A stretch of DNA of 64,000 nucleotides from Azotimanducus sp963663145 (GCA_963663145.1 OY760134.1:1116001-1180000); one strand, 5' to 3'. Positions 26,268-35,724 are shown, counted from the first letter of the stretch. The notes: a model not told the origin generated them from the letters alone. Program-made: numbers and translations.

Positions 26268-27602
26268 ATGGTGGCGGCGGCACAGTCAATGGCGAGATCA
26301 GCGGGCGGATCCATGGCGGATCTTCGCCGTCGCCTGCTGTTTGTGTTTATTGCCTTGCTAGTCTATCGAATTGGCACGCATATTCCCGTGCCGGGGATCG
26401 ACCCGGTGCGGCTCCAGCAACTCTTTGATGCCCAGCAGGGCGGCATTCTCGACCTCTTCAACATGTTTTCCGGAGGCGCCTTGGAGCGGATGAGCATACT
26501 GGCGCTCGGCGTGGTGCCCTACATCACTTCAAGCATCATCATGAACCTGCTCTCGATGATGGATCCGAGACTACAGCAACTGCGCAAGGAAGGCGAAGCC
26601 GGGCGACGTAAGATTTCGCAGTACACCCGATACGGGACAGTGCTCTTGTCCCTTGTTCAAGGGTCCGCGCTGTCCGTCACGCTTGCTAGCGGAGGACTGA
26701 GCTACTTCTCCGGATTCGGCTTCTTCTTTGTGTCGACCCTGACTTTGGTCACGGGTGCCATGTTCATGATGTGGCTCGGCGAACAGATTACCGAGCGAGG
26801 TGTCGGCAACGGTATATCGCTTTTGATCTTTTCCGGCATCGTGTCTGGTTTTCCGGCGGTGTTGGGGCAGAGCTTCGAAGCCTCGCGGCAGGGGGATATC
26901 AATATCATCGCTCTGCTCGCCATTGGCATGTTCGCCATTGTCGTCGTTGGCTTCGTGGTGTTCATCGAGCGCGGACAGCGACGCATCACGGTGAACTACG
27001 CACGTCGTCAGCAGGGACGAAGAATGGTGCAGGGACAGACCAGCCACCTGCCGCTTAAGGTCAATATGGCGGGTGTCATCCCGGCGATCTTTGCGTCGAG
27101 TCTGTTGCTTGCGCCCGCTTCCATCGCGACTTGGTTCGGGCAGTCTCCAGGATTCGAGTGGCTGCAGCAGATTGCCTTGGTGCTCTCTCCGGGCCAGCCC
27201 GCCTACATACTCATGTTCGCAGCGGGTATCATATTCTTTAGCTTCTTCTATACCGCGATTGTTTTCGACCCGAAAGATGTTGCGGACAATTTGAAGCGTC
27301 AGGGTGCCTATGTGCCGGGAATCCGGCCTGGTGCGCAGACCGCGAACTACATAGACGATGTCATCACGCGATTGACCACTTTTGGCGCACTCTACGTGAC
27401 CCTCGTGTGCCTGCTGCCCGAGTTCATGATCGTGTTTTTTAACGTCCCCTTCCAGCTCGGAGGTACGGCATTGTTGATTGTGGTGGTGGTGGCCATGGAC
27501 TTCATGGCGCAGGTGCAGGCGCACCTGATGTCCGGGCAGTACGCCAAGCTCATGGAGCAGGCTAACTTGAAGAATTATGGAAGGGCGCGTCTGAGAAGAT
27601 AA
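26268..27602 (+). CDS. secY: Protein translocase subunit SecY
   Basis: 444 residues, ten transmembrane helices; the channel of the SecYEG translocon in the inner membrane. The opening YRIGTHIPVPGIDP, the plug region GGALERMSILALGVVPYI, and the cytoplasmic loops ERGQRRITVNYARRQ and PGIRPGAQTANYIDDV are all canonical. Sits between rplO and rpmJ as in E. coli. Its partner secG is also in this window at 34506. Confidence 0.98.
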   Translation: MVAAAQSMARSAGGSMADLRRRLLFVFIALLVYRIGTHIPVPGIDPVRLQQLFDAQQGGILDLFNMFSGGALERMSILALGVVPYITSSIIMNLLSMMDPRLQQLRKEGEAGRRKISQYTRYGTVLLSLVQGSALSVTLASGGLSYFSGFGFFFVSTLTLVTGAMFMMWLGEQITERGVGNGISLLIFSGIVSGFPAVLGQSFEASRQGDINIIALLAIGMFAIVVVGFVVFIERGQRRITVNYARRQQGRRMVQGQTSHLPLKVNMAGVIPAIFASSLLLAPASIATWFGQSPGFEWLQQIALVLSPGQPAYILMFAAGIIFFSFFYTAIVFDPKDVADNLKRQGAYVPGIRPGAQTANYIDDVITRLTTFGALYVTLVCLLPEFMIVFFNVPFQLGGTALLIVVVVAMDFMAQVQAHLMSGQYAKLMEQANLKNYGRARLRR

Positions 27603-27627
27603 CGCATCGATCAACTGGAAGGTAAAG

Positions 27628-27744
27628 ATGAAGGTAAGAGCATCAGTCAAGAAAATATGCCGCGATTGCAAAATCGTTCGTAGAAACGGGGTCGTGCGGG
27701 TGATCTGCAAGACCGAGCCGCGTCACAAGCAGCGTCAGGGTTAG
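27628..27744 (+). CDS. rpmJ: 50S ribosomal protein L36 (zinc-binding form)
   Basis: A 38-residue protein starting MKVRASVKKICRDCK and ending PRHKQRQG. The zinc ligands Cys11, Cys14, Cys27 and the His near residue 33 are present, so this is the C-plus paralogue. Start ATG 27628 follows GGAAGG. It lies 13 bases before rpsM, the standard place. Confidence 0.96.
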   Translation: MKVRASVKKICRDCKIVRRNGVVRVICKTEPRHKQRQG

Positions 27745-27756
27745 GGGCTTTGTGAC

Positions 27757-28110
27757 ATGGCGCGAATTGCAGGTATCAACCTTCCCGACGGCAAGCATGT
27801 GGTCATCTCGCTGACTCACCTCTATGGCATAGGATTGAGCCGCGCACGCAATATTTGCGCGGTGACGGGCGTGGCACCGAATATCAAGCTCGGCAGCCTG
27901 AGTGAAGAGCAACTCGACATCCTGCGGGCCGAAGTCGACAAGTACAACACCGAAGGAGACCTGCGTCGCGAGGTGAATATGAACATCAAGCGGCTGATGG
28001 ACCTTGGCAGCTTTCGCGGCATTCGACATAGGCGCGGATTGCCTGTTCGAGGCCAGCGCACGAGCACCAACGCGCGTACCCGTAAGGGGCGCAGGCGGCC
28101 CGTACGTTAA
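27757..28110 (+). CDS. rpsM: 30S ribosomal protein S13
   Basis: 117 residues; MARIAGINLPDGKHV at the start and RHRRGLPVRGQRTSTNARTR with a basic tail at the end, which reaches the P-site tRNA. It bridges to the 50S through L5. First gene of the alpha operon. Confidence 0.98.
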   Translation: MARIAGINLPDGKHVVISLTHLYGIGLSRARNICAVTGVAPNIKLGSLSEEQLDILRAEVDKYNTEGDLRREVNMNIKRLMDLGSFRGIRHRRGLPVRGQRTSTNARTRKGRRRPVR

Positions 28111-28161
28111 GGCAAGTATTTTCTATCAGCATGTCCAACAGAAATCAATTGAGAGAGCCCT

Positions 28162-28542
28162 ATGGCACGAACACCTAGGAAAAAAACGAAACGCATCGTG
28201 AGCGACGGCCTTGCGCACGTGCATGCGTCCTTCAACAATACCATCATCACCATCACCGACCGTCAGGGGAATGTGCTCGCTTGGGCGACTGCTGGTTCGG
28301 CCGGATTCAAGGGGTCGCGCAAGAGCACCCCATTCGCCGCTCAGGTGGCGGCGGAGCAAGTGGTCGGGCGGGTTGCAGATTTCGGGCTCGAAAGTGTCAG
28401 CGTGTTCGTCAAGGGGCCGGGACCGGGAAGAGAGTCGGCGGTGCGTGCACTGAATGCCGGCGGATTGCGCATCACCAACATCACCGACGTGACGCCGATT
28501 CCACATAACGGGTGCCGACCGCCGAAGCGCAGGCGTCCTTAG
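28162..28542 (+). CDS. rpsK: 30S ribosomal protein S11
   Basis: 126 residues. HVHASFNNTIITITDRQGN, GSRKSTPFAAQVAAE and ITDVTPIPHNGCRPPKRRR are all family-defining. It lies on the 30S platform near the Shine-Dalgarno duplex. The conserved NG dipeptide in HNGCRP can form isoaspartate in E. coli. Confidence 0.98.
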   Translation: MARTPRKKTKRIVSDGLAHVHASFNNTIITITDRQGNVLAWATAGSAGFKGSRKSTPFAAQVAAEQVVGRVADFGLESVSVFVKGPGPGRESAVRALNAGGLRITNITDVTPIPHNGCRPPKRRRP

Positions 28543-28585
28543 GTCGAACAGACGAATCACATCAGGCAACTTGAGAAGACTTCAG

Positions 28586-29239
28586 ATGGCTCGCTATTTA
28601 GGACCCAAATGCAAACTCTCGCGGCGCGAGGGTACAGATCTCTACTTGAAGAGTGGAATACGCTCGCACCAATCCAAGTGCGATGCCAAAGGCATCGACA
28701 AGGGCCCGACGGGGCGCGCGGAGCGTCCACCGGGAATGCATGGATTGCGCCGCGGCCGACAATCGGATTACGCGATTCAGTTGCGTGAAAAGCAAAAGGT
28801 TCGACGTCTTTATGGGGTGCTTGAGCGCCAGTTTCGCAATTATTACAAGCGGGCAGAGCGGCGCAAAGGGGCGACCGGTGAGAATCTGCTTCGATTTCTT
28901 GAGAGTCGCCTCGATAATGTGACCTATCGCATGGGCTTCGGTTCAACTCGGGCGGAATCGCGTCAATTAGTTTCGCACAAGGGTATTCAAGTGAATGGGC
29001 AAGTCGTCAACATCCCTTCGTTCATGGTGTCGCCAAAAGATGAGATTGAAGTCGCACCTGCCGCCAAGAAGCAATTGCGTGTTCAAGCGGCGCTTGAACT
29101 TGCGAGCGGACGCGCGCCGGTCGAGTGGGTTGATGTGGATCTCGATGGCTTGAAGGGCATCTATCAGCGACATCCCGACCGCACCGAGCTACCGACCGAG
29201 ATCAATGAGAATCTCATCGTCGAGCTGTATTCGAAATAA
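28586..29239 (+). CDS. rpsD: 30S ribosomal protein S4
   Basis: 217 residues, from ATG 28586 (MARYLGPKCKLSRREG); a frame-compatible ATG at 28571 is ignored on homology. The S4 RNA-binding domain is RLDNVTYRMGFGSTRAESRQLVSHKGIQVNG. It nucleates 30S assembly and in E. coli represses the alpha operon. About 11 residues longer than E. coli, mostly in the TGRAERPPG region and a mid-C insertion (ELASGRAPVEWVD). Confidence 0.97.
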   Translation: MARYLGPKCKLSRREGTDLYLKSGIRSHQSKCDAKGIDKGPTGRAERPPGMHGLRRGRQSDYAIQLREKQKVRRLYGVLERQFRNYYKRAERRKGATGENLLRFLESRLDNVTYRMGFGSTRAESRQLVSHKGIQVNGQVVNIPSFMVSPKDEIEVAPAAKKQLRVQAALELASGRAPVEWVDVDLDGLKGIYQRHPDRTELPTEINENLIVELYSK

Positions 29240-29307
29240 CTGGATCTATTGTCAATTTTTAGACATCCACTCGCGGATGAATCACCGCGAACACAGGAGG
29301 CATCTAC

Positions 29308-30303
29308 ATGTCAACAACATATGAAGAGTTTCTGCGGCCAGCGGTGACCGTGCAGGAACAAGGCCCGGACCGTGCGCGTATCACGCTCGAGCCCCTCGAA
29401 CGGGGGTTCGGTCATACGCTTGGCAACGCCCTGCGTAGGGTGCTTCTATCCTCGATCCCCGGCGCGGCGATCACAGAAGTCGTCATTGACAACGTTCAAC
29501 ACGAGTATAGCGCTATCCCTGATGTTCGGGAGGATGTGATCGATATCTTGCTCAACCTCAAGGGGGTCGCGATTAAGATGTTCGGCGCGGAGGAGGAAAT
29601 CATTACGCTTGAGGCCAAGGGCCCCACTGAGATCTCGGCTGGCGATTTCAAACTCACGCAACAGGTGGAGATTGCCAACCCGGATCATCACATCTGCACC
29701 CTCAACAAGAACGGCAAAATTCGCATTGAGGCGAAAGTGACGCGCGGAAGGGGGTATGTGCCCGCGGATGATCGCGAAGAGGCGGAAGGCCAAGAGGTGC
29801 GGGAATCCAATCCAATCGGCTTTTTGCGGCTTGATGCGAGTTACAGCCCCATGCGTCGTGTCGCCTATAGCGTGGAGAGTACGCGTGTGGAACAACGCAC
29901 GGATCTCGATAAACTGATTCTCGACATCGAGACGAATGGCGCAATGGATCCGGAGGATGCCGTGGGCTTGGCGGCATCCACCTTGCGAGACCAGCTTTCG
30001 ATCTTTGTCGATCTCGACGATGAGGTTGCGAAACTCGCCGGTACGGCCACCGCTTCGCAGAGTTTCGATCCGATTTTGTCGCGTCCGGTGGATGATCTCG
30101 AACTCACGGTGCGTTCCGCCAATTGTTTGAAGGCCGAGCATATTCGCTTCATCGGCGACCTCATTCAGAAGACCGAGCATGAGCTCTTGAAGACGCCCAA
30201 TCTCGGCAGGAAGTCTCTTGACGAGATCCAGTCACAGCTTGAGAGTCGTGGCCTGCAACTCGGTACCGAACTGGTTGGCTGGGATTCGCCCACGACCAAG
30301 TGA
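29308..30303 (+). CDS. rpoA: RNA polymerase alpha subunit
   Basis: 331 residues. The N-terminal dimerisation/assembly domain shows LERGFGHTLGNALRRVLLSSIPG. A linker follows at about 236-250. The C-terminal domain, which binds UP elements and activators, has SANCLKAEHIRFIGDLIQKTE, then LLKTPNLGRKSLDEI. An AGGAGG ribosome site precedes ATG 29308. Normal place between rpsD and rplQ. Confidence 0.99.
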   Translation: MSTTYEEFLRPAVTVQEQGPDRARITLEPLERGFGHTLGNALRRVLLSSIPGAAITEVVIDNVQHEYSAIPDVREDVIDILLNLKGVAIKMFGAEEEIITLEAKGPTEISAGDFKLTQQVEIANPDHHICTLNKNGKIRIEAKVTRGRGYVPADDREEAEGQEVRESNPIGFLRLDASYSPMRRVAYSVESTRVEQRTDLDKLILDIETNGAMDPEDAVGLAASTLRDQLSIFVDLDDEVAKLAGTATASQSFDPILSRPVDDLELTVRSANCLKAEHIRFIGDLIQKTEHELLKTPNLGRKSLDEIQSQLESRGLQLGTELVGWDSPTTK

Positions 30304-30354
30304 TCATTGGCCGGGTGACTGAGGACAGTCGAAAATAATCAAGGAATACTCGCC

Positions 30355-30840
30355 ATGCGACACCGTAAAAGTGGAAAGCATCTTGGACGCACCAGCGCGC
30401 ATCGCAAGGCGCTGATGCGCAATTTGTCGATTGCACTGTTTGAACATGAGATGATCAAAACCACCTTGGCCAAGGCGAAGGAGTTGCGAAGGGTTGCCGA
30501 ACCCTTGATTACACTTGCCAAGGAAGACACGCTCGCCAACCGGCGCATTGCCTTTCATCGACTCAGAAACAAGGCGGCGGTCGGGAAACTGTTTAGCGAC
30601 CTCGGTCCAAGGTTTAAGGGTCGCCCAGGCGGCTACGCCCGGGTCCTCAAGATGGGCTATCGCGCTGGCGACAGCGCCCCCATGGCGCTCGTTGAACTAG
30701 TTGACCGGGAGACGCCGCAGAAAACAACCGCGGAAGCAGATTCCAGCACACCCGAATCTCAGGCAACAAGCCTCGTGGCCGAAATAGAAGAAGCCCCGGC
30801 GGAGACGCAAGAAGAAGAACAGGCGCAGAAAAGCGAGTAA
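30355..30840 (+). CDS. rplQ: 50S ribosomal protein L17 with an acidic tail
   Basis: 161 residues against 127 in E. coli. Core: MRHRKSGKHLGRTSAHRKAL and RPGGYARVLKMGYRAGDSAPMALVEL. After about residue 120 there is a Glu/Ala/Ser/Thr-rich tail (EIEEAPAETQEEEQAQKSE). Last gene of the ribosomal block; no rho-independent terminator was seen in the 43 bases before the convergent uvrA end. Confidence 0.97.
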   Translation: MRHRKSGKHLGRTSAHRKALMRNLSIALFEHEMIKTTLAKAKELRRVAEPLITLAKEDTLANRRIAFHRLRNKAAVGKLFSDLGPRFKGRPGGYARVLKMGYRAGDSAPMALVELVDRETPQKTTAEADSSTPESQATSLVAEIEEAPAETQEEEQAQKSE

Positions 30841-30883
30841 CTCCCTGTTCGGCATCGAGTCAAATTCTGCCGTCGGCGGTGTT

Positions 30884-33805
30884 TCACTCCACCCCAAGGG
30901 GGGCATGAAGGCTTTCTTCCTGTAGTGCTTTGCCTTTCGGCTCGGTGCGAGGCTGATTCAACACTGTAGCCAAATAACGACCCGTATGCGAAGATTTGAC
31001 CGAGACGATTGTCTCGGGTGGGCCTTCCGCGATCAACCGTCCTCCGCCAGCTCCTCCTTCGGGTCCCAAGTCAATGACCCAGTCCGCAGTCTTGATCACA
31101 TCGAGATTGTGTTCGATCACCACCACCGTATTGCCTTGGTCTCTGAGCCTGTGTAGCACCCGGAGCAGCGCTGAGATATCTTCGAAATGCAAACCTGTGG
31201 TCGGCTCGTCAAGCACATATAGACAACTTCCCGTGCCTCGCTTGGAAAGCTCGCGGGAGAGCTTGATGCGTTGCGCTTCCCCGCCCGAAAGGGTGGTTGC
31301 GCTTTGCCCAAGGTGTATGTACGAGAGTCCGACATCCATCAAGGTCTGCAGGCGGCGCGCGATGGCCGGCACTGCGGAGAAGAACTCGAGGGATTCCTCA
31401 ACGGTCATTTCCAAAACCTCGTAAATGTTCTTGCCTTTGTAGGTGACGCTCAAGGTTTCACGGTTGTACCGCTTGCCGTCACACGCTTCACATTTGACGT
31501 AGAGGTCTGGAAGGAAGTGCATTTCCACCTTGATGAGTCCGTCACCTTGGCATGCTTCACAGCGGCCTCCGCGCACATTGAAGCTAAAGCGTCCGGGCTT
31601 ATAGCCTCTTGAGCGAGCTTCTTTCGTTTGTGCGAAGAGTTCACGAATGGGCGTGAATAGGTTGGTGTAGGTGGCGGGATTGGACCTCGGTGTCCTGCCA
31701 ATCGGGCTCTGATTGACTTCAATGAACTTATCGAGGGCACCCAATCCCTCCACTCCATCAAAGGGCGCCGGTGGAGGAATCGTCCTGTTGCCGAGCGACC
31801 GGGCCAGTGCCGGAACGAGGGTCTGATTCACCAGGGTCGATTTTCCAGAACCTGAAACTCCGGTCACACAGGTCATGAGACCAAGTGGAACCGACACGGT
31901 GATTGCCTTCAAGTTATTTCCGCGCGCTCCGAGTATGCGAATGTGCTTGCCTTTTACAGTCTGCACACGCTGATTGGGCACGGGGATATGTCGCCGACCG
32001 GAAAGATAGTCACCGGTAATTGATTCGCGGCAAGAAATGACTTCTTCCGGATGGCCGCTCACCACCACTTGTCCGCCATGAACGCCCGCGCCGGGGCCCA
32101 TATCGACCACGTGGTCCGCCGAGCGAATGGCTTCTTCGTCGTGCTCCACCACCAGTACAGTATTGCCGAGATCTCTGAGGCGGGTGAGGGTGGAAAGCAG
32201 GCGTTGATTGTCTCGTTGGTGCAGGCCGATGGAGGGTTCATCGAGTATGTACATCACCCCAACGAGGCCCGCTCCGATCTGACTTGCGAGTCGTATTCGC
32301 TGGGCTTCGCCTCCGGAGAGACTCTCGGCACTACGATCAAGGGTAAGGTAGTTGAGGCCCACGTTGACCAGAAACCTCAGGCGCTCTCTGATCTCTTTCA
32401 GGATGCGCTCGGCAATTTCACCGCGCGCGCCTTTGAGCTGTAAACGCTCAAGCAGATCAAGCGCCGTCTCCACGGACTCCGAGGTAATATCAGGTAGGCT
32501 CCGGTTTTCAATGACCACGTTGCGGGCTGATTGATTGAGCCGGGTGCCGGAGCAACTTGGACAGGCTTTGGTGGAGAAGTAACTCTTCAGCGACTCCCGG
32601 ACAGCCTCTGACTCGGTATCGCGATAACGACGCTCAAGTAGTCCCACGACGCCGAGAAACACCCGTCTGCGTCGAAATCGCGTACCCTGATCACTCATAT
32701 ATTCGAAGGTGATGCGCTCTCGCGGCTTGCCGAACAATATGGCTTCCCTGTGTTTCTCGGGAAGCGATTCCCACGGTTGTTCCATATCGATCCCATAGTG
32801 CTTGGACACCGACTTCAACAGGTGGTAATACCACTTGTTGCGTTTATCCCAGCCGCGTACCACGCCTTCATCAATGGACAGGCTTGGGTCGGTGATGATG
32901 AGTTCGGGATCGACGAACTGGCGCATACCCAAGCCGTCGCAGTCGGCACAGGCACCGGCGGGATTGTTGAAGGAAAATAGCCTGGGTTCGAGTTCCGGCA
33001 AGCTGAAGCCGCAATGCGGGCAGGCATACAAATTCGATAGGAGCATCGCTTCTCGATCAGTGCTTTCGTCCATGAACGCGACCCGCGCGGTGCCTCCAGA
33101 CAAAGCCAAGGTGGTTTCAAAAGATTCGGCGAGGCGCTGGGCCGCAGTCTTGTTGACGCGCAGCCGGTCTACCACCACATCAATGCTGTGCTTCTTATTT
33201 TTGTCGAGGGCAGGGGCATCGGAGAGGTCCACGACGATGCCGTTGATGCGGGCGCGTATGAAGCCCTTGCTTAAGAGTTCTTGGAACAGGTGCAAATGCT
33301 CGCCCTTTCGATCATTCACGACGGGTGCCAGCACCATGATGGCTTCGCCATCGGGCAAGGCGAGCGTGGCATCGACCATCTGTGAGACCGTTTGCGCCTT
33401 CAAGACGACCTTGTGTTCGGGACAGCGCGGGAGTCCCACGCGGGCGTATAGCAGGCGAAGGTAGTCGTAGATCTCCGTCACTGTGCCGACCGTCGACCTA
33501 GGGTTATGGGAGGTCGATTTTTGTTCGATGGAAATTGCCGGTGAGAGCCCTTCAATATGATCAACTTCCGGCTTGTCCATCACCGAAAGGAACTGCCGAG
33601 CATAGGCGGAGAGCGACTCGACATAGCGGCGCTGGCCTTCGGCGTAGAGGGTATCGAAGGCAAGCGACGACTTGCCGGACCCCGAGAGGCCGGTGATGAC
33701 AATCAGTTGATCTCGCGGCAAGTCGAGATTGACGTTTTGCAGGTTATGCGTACGAGCGCCGCGGACGGAAATGTGTTTCAAGACGTGTGGCGGGCTTTCT
33801 GGCAA
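30884..33805 (-). CDS. uvrA: Excinuclease ABC subunit A
   Basis: 973 residues, the damage-sensing ATPase of nucleotide-excision repair. Two ABC modules: Walker A GLSGSGKSSLAF near the N-terminus and GVSGSGKSTLV in the second half, each with its LSGGEAQRI signature. Zinc modules are visible as CPHCGFSLPELEP with CADCDG, and CEACQGDGLIKVE with CEACDGKRYN. Slightly longer than the 940 residues of E. coli, mostly at the C-terminus (PRTEPKGKALQEESL). Convergent with rplQ. I saw no clear LexA box upstream. Confidence 0.98.
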   Translation of the reverse strand: MPESPPHVLKHISVRGARTHNLQNVNLDLPRDQLIVITGLSGSGKSSLAFDTLYAEGQRRYVESLSAYARQFLSVMDKPEVDHIEGLSPAISIEQKSTSHNPRSTVGTVTEIYDYLRLLYARVGLPRCPEHKVVLKAQTVSQMVDATLALPDGEAIMVLAPVVNDRKGEHLHLFQELLSKGFIRARINGIVVDLSDAPALDKNKKHSIDVVVDRLRVNKTAAQRLAESFETTLALSGGTARVAFMDESTDREAMLLSNLYACPHCGFSLPELEPRLFSFNNPAGACADCDGLGMRQFVDPELIITDPSLSIDEGVVRGWDKRNKWYYHLLKSVSKHYGIDMEQPWESLPEKHREAILFGKPRERITFEYMSDQGTRFRRRRVFLGVVGLLERRYRDTESEAVRESLKSYFSTKACPSCSGTRLNQSARNVVIENRSLPDITSESVETALDLLERLQLKGARGEIAERILKEIRERLRFLVNVGLNYLTLDRSAESLSGGEAQRIRLASQIGAGLVGVMYILDEPSIGLHQRDNQRLLSTLTRLRDLGNTVLVVEHDEEAIRSADHVVDMGPGAGVHGGQVVVSGHPEEVISCRESITGDYLSGRRHIPVPNQRVQTVKGKHIRILGARGNNLKAITVSVPLGLMTCVTGVSGSGKSTLVNQTLVPALARSLGNRTIPPPAPFDGVEGLGALDKFIEVNQSPIGRTPRSNPATYTNLFTPIRELFAQTKEARSRGYKPGRFSFNVRGGRCEACQGDGLIKVEMHFLPDLYVKCEACDGKRYNRETLSVTYKGKNIYEVLEMTVEESLEFFSAVPAIARRLQTLMDVGLSYIHLGQSATTLSGGEAQRIKLSRELSKRGTGSCLYVLDEPTTGLHFEDISALLRVLHRLRDQGNTVVVIEHNLDVIKTADWVIDLGPEGGAGGGRLIAEGPPETIVSVKSSHTGRYLATVLNQPRTEPKGKALQEESLHAPLGVE

Positions 33806-33889
33806 AACCGATAACGATATGACGATGAGCTATGGTTTGTCAAAAGCTCGTTTGTCTCCTAACTGCTCTACGAGCACTGACCATCGAAT

Positions 33890-33976
33890 TGGTGCCGAAG
33901 AGAGGACTCGAACCTCCACGGGCACGTGCCCACTACCCCCTCAAGATAGCGTGTCTACCAATTCCACCACTTCGGC
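33890..33976 (-). tRNA. tRNA-Leu, anticodon GAG
   Basis: An 87-base type II tRNA with encoded CCA (minus strand; TGG at 33890-33892). Acceptor arms GCCGAAG and CTTCGGC pair perfectly. The D arm has GGAATTGGTAGACAC. The anticodon stem CTATC/GGTAG closes the loop TTGAGGG, giving anticodon GAG (Leu CUC/CUU). A long variable arm and the T arm GGTTCGAGTCC follow. E. coli leuU, also tRNA-Leu(GAG), likewise lies downstream of secG. Confidence 0.97.
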
Positions 33977-34051
33977 ATTGGGCACAGATATGTTGACCTG
34001 CGCCTTGGGGAAAGCCTATTAAATCATACATTCGTTTGCTAAAGAATCTGC

Positions 34052-34408
34052 TCAGGGAGACCTACTGGTGAACATCGCGAACATGCTTCCAAACATGGCA
34101 ATCTTGGCGCCGATCATCGCCAGCATCAGGTAGAACATTCTTGACTCCAGCAAATCCATCCGCGCTTCAATTCGTTCCATTCGAGTTTCGATGCGATCCA
34201 TTGGCGCTTCAATTCCATCCATGCGCGTTTCGATCCTGTCGAGTCGCCGGTGAATCGGCACAAGTTCTTCCCGCACTACTTCGCGTATGTCCTCCCGCGT
34301 CAAAGCAAATACTTGTAGCCCCTCGGCAATGGCTTCCACAACGGTCAACACCTGCGCCTCGTCCATGTCGGTCGATTTGATGCCGTCGCTCGTCTTCTGG
34401 ACTGCCAA
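34052..34408 (-). CDS. Small coiled-coil protein with a C-terminal membrane helix
   Basis: 118 residues, not recognised. Residues about 50-92 form a repetitive heptad-like coiled coil with IETRMDGIEAPMDRIETRME repeated every seven residues. The last 25 residues are hydrophobic (FYLMLAMIGAKIAMFGSMFAMF) and would anchor it in the membrane. The plan resembles DUF1640/CCDC90-type proteins but that is only an impression. An internal Met at about 34364 (MDEAQVLTVVEA) is an alternative start. It lies between tRNA-Leu and secG. Confidence 0.6.
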   Translation of the reverse strand: MAVQKTSDGIKSTDMDEAQVLTVVEAIAEGLQVFALTREDIREVVREELVPIHRRLDRIETRMDGIEAPMDRIETRMERIEARMDLLESRMFYLMLAMIGAKIAMFGSMFAMFTSRSP

Positions 34409-34505
34409 GACCTCTGCCTTGTTATCGCACCTTAAATCACGGAGATTAATGAAAAGTTAGGCCTATTCTTTTGCGAAATTTGCCATAGTTTTCGACCTGG
34501 CATGG

Positions 34506-34910
34506 CTACAAATCCGGAGGCAACTCCGGGATTTCTTCGAATTCCGGGTCAGAATCTTCAATGAAGTCTGGGATTTCGGGGTACTCCTCGTCTTCCGGAA
34601 TCTCATCATCGAGCGCTTGTTCCCCAACCTGCTCGACTTGCGGAATGCCGACCTCGCCGGCGGATTCGGCGCGCTCGCGAGCGGTGTAGGCGAGTCCGAA
34701 GGACACGACAAAGAATCCAACAGCCAGCCAAGCGGTCGCCTTGGTGAGAAAGGATAACGACCCCGCGCTTCCGAACACGGTGTTCGAGGCACCGCTGCCG
34801 AAGGCGGCGCCTATGTCTGCACCCTTGCCACGCTGTATCAACACCAGCGTGACGAGCGTGATGGCAATCAAAATGAGTAGGCCCAGAAGGCCGGTTTCGA
34901 GCATGGTCAT
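34506..34910 (-). CDS. secG: Protein translocase subunit SecG
   Basis: 134 residues. Two transmembrane helices (about 5-25 and 57-76) flank the hallmark IQRGKGADIGAAFGSGAS and NTVFGSAGSLSFLTKATA. ATG 34904 (the third residue) is an equally likely start. The C-terminal 45 residues are strongly acidic (DDEIPEDEEYPEIPDF, EFEEIPELPPDL), longer and more acidic than in E. coli. Follows tpiA, as in Pseudomonas. Confidence 0.95.
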   Translation of the reverse strand: MTMLETGLLGLLILIAITLVTLVLIQRGKGADIGAAFGSGASNTVFGSAGSLSFLTKATAWLAVGFFVVSFGLAYTARERAESAGEVGIPQVEQVGEQALDDEIPEDEEYPEIPDFIEDSDPEFEEIPELPPDL

Positions 34911-34956
34911 GATGTAAACCGCAAATGTTCGTTGATTGATTTCTTCAGTAATTCAC

Positions 34957-35724
34957 TCAGTCACTTCCCGCATCCCCCAAGCTGAGGAGTATTCGAGAAA
35001 ACTCTTCCGCCTTGAGCGATGCACCGCCAACCAAGCCGCCATCAACATCGGCTTGCGCAAACAGTGAAGGCGCATTATCGCCGTTCAGGCTTCCGCCATA
35101 AAGTAGCGGCATGGATTCGCCAACCACCCCAAGAAAACTCCGCACATGTCGATGCACCGCTTGCGCCTCATCGGGTGTGGCGACACGACCTGTCCCTATG
35201 GCCCACACGGGCTCGTAAGCAATCACGCAGGTGCTGAGCGCTTCGCTCGGGCCCAAGACATCGACAACCGCCGCAAGCTGTCTCTCAAGCACCTTGAAGG
35301 TCTCGTTCGCATCACGCTCCGCCCCGGTCTCGCCTATGCAAACGATCGGCACCAGTCCCGCCGTGAGCGCGGTCTTGGCCTTGTGCCCGACGAGCGCGTC
35401 GTCTTCACCCAATCCATGCCGCCGCTCGGAGTGCCCTACTATGACGAATTCACATCCCAGATCCACCAGCATGGAGGCTGCAACCTCCCCCGTGTGCGCA
35501 CCCCGCTCCGCTTGATGAAGGTTTTGAGCGCCGAGTTTCACGCACGAACCTTCCAGCAGCTTGCCGACGGCTTCGAGATAGGGAAAGGGCGGGAAGAGCA
35601 CCAGGTCGAGACCCTCGGTCTGCAAGATTGAGTTCACACCGGCGCGTAGATTCGCGGCGATTGTCCTGGCACCGGCGCGGTCCAAGTTCATCTTCCAATT
35701 GCCGCAAAGCAAACGCGGTCTCAT
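34957..35724 (-). CDS. tpiA: Triosephosphate isomerase
   Basis: 255 residues; interconverts glyceraldehyde-3-phosphate and dihydroxyacetone phosphate. Catalytic Lys in CGNWKMN, His in FVIVGHSERR and Glu in AYEPVWAIGTG are present, and GGSLNGDNA is the phosphate loop. ATG 35724 gives MRPRLLCGNWKMN and overlaps the glmM stop as ATGA. Upstream extension to 35766 lies inside glmM. Confidence 0.98.
   Translation of the reverse strand: MRPRLLCGNWKMNLDRAGARTIAANLRAGVNSILQTEGLDLVLFPPFPYLEAVGKLLEGSCVKLGAQNLHQAERGAHTGEVAASMLVDLGCEFVIVGHSERRHGLGEDDALVGHKAKTALTAGLVPIVCIGETGAERDANETFKVLERQLAAVVDVLGPSEALSTCVIAYEPVWAIGTGRVATPDEAQAVHRHVRSFLGVVGESMPLLYGGSLNGDNAPSLFAQADVDGGLVGGASLKAEEFSRILLSLGDAGSD

Noticed and set aside
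33890..33976. tRNA-Leu as an integration site for a mobile element
   Set aside because: No integrase, direct repeat or change in gene content is seen beside it; the surroundings are conserved core genes.
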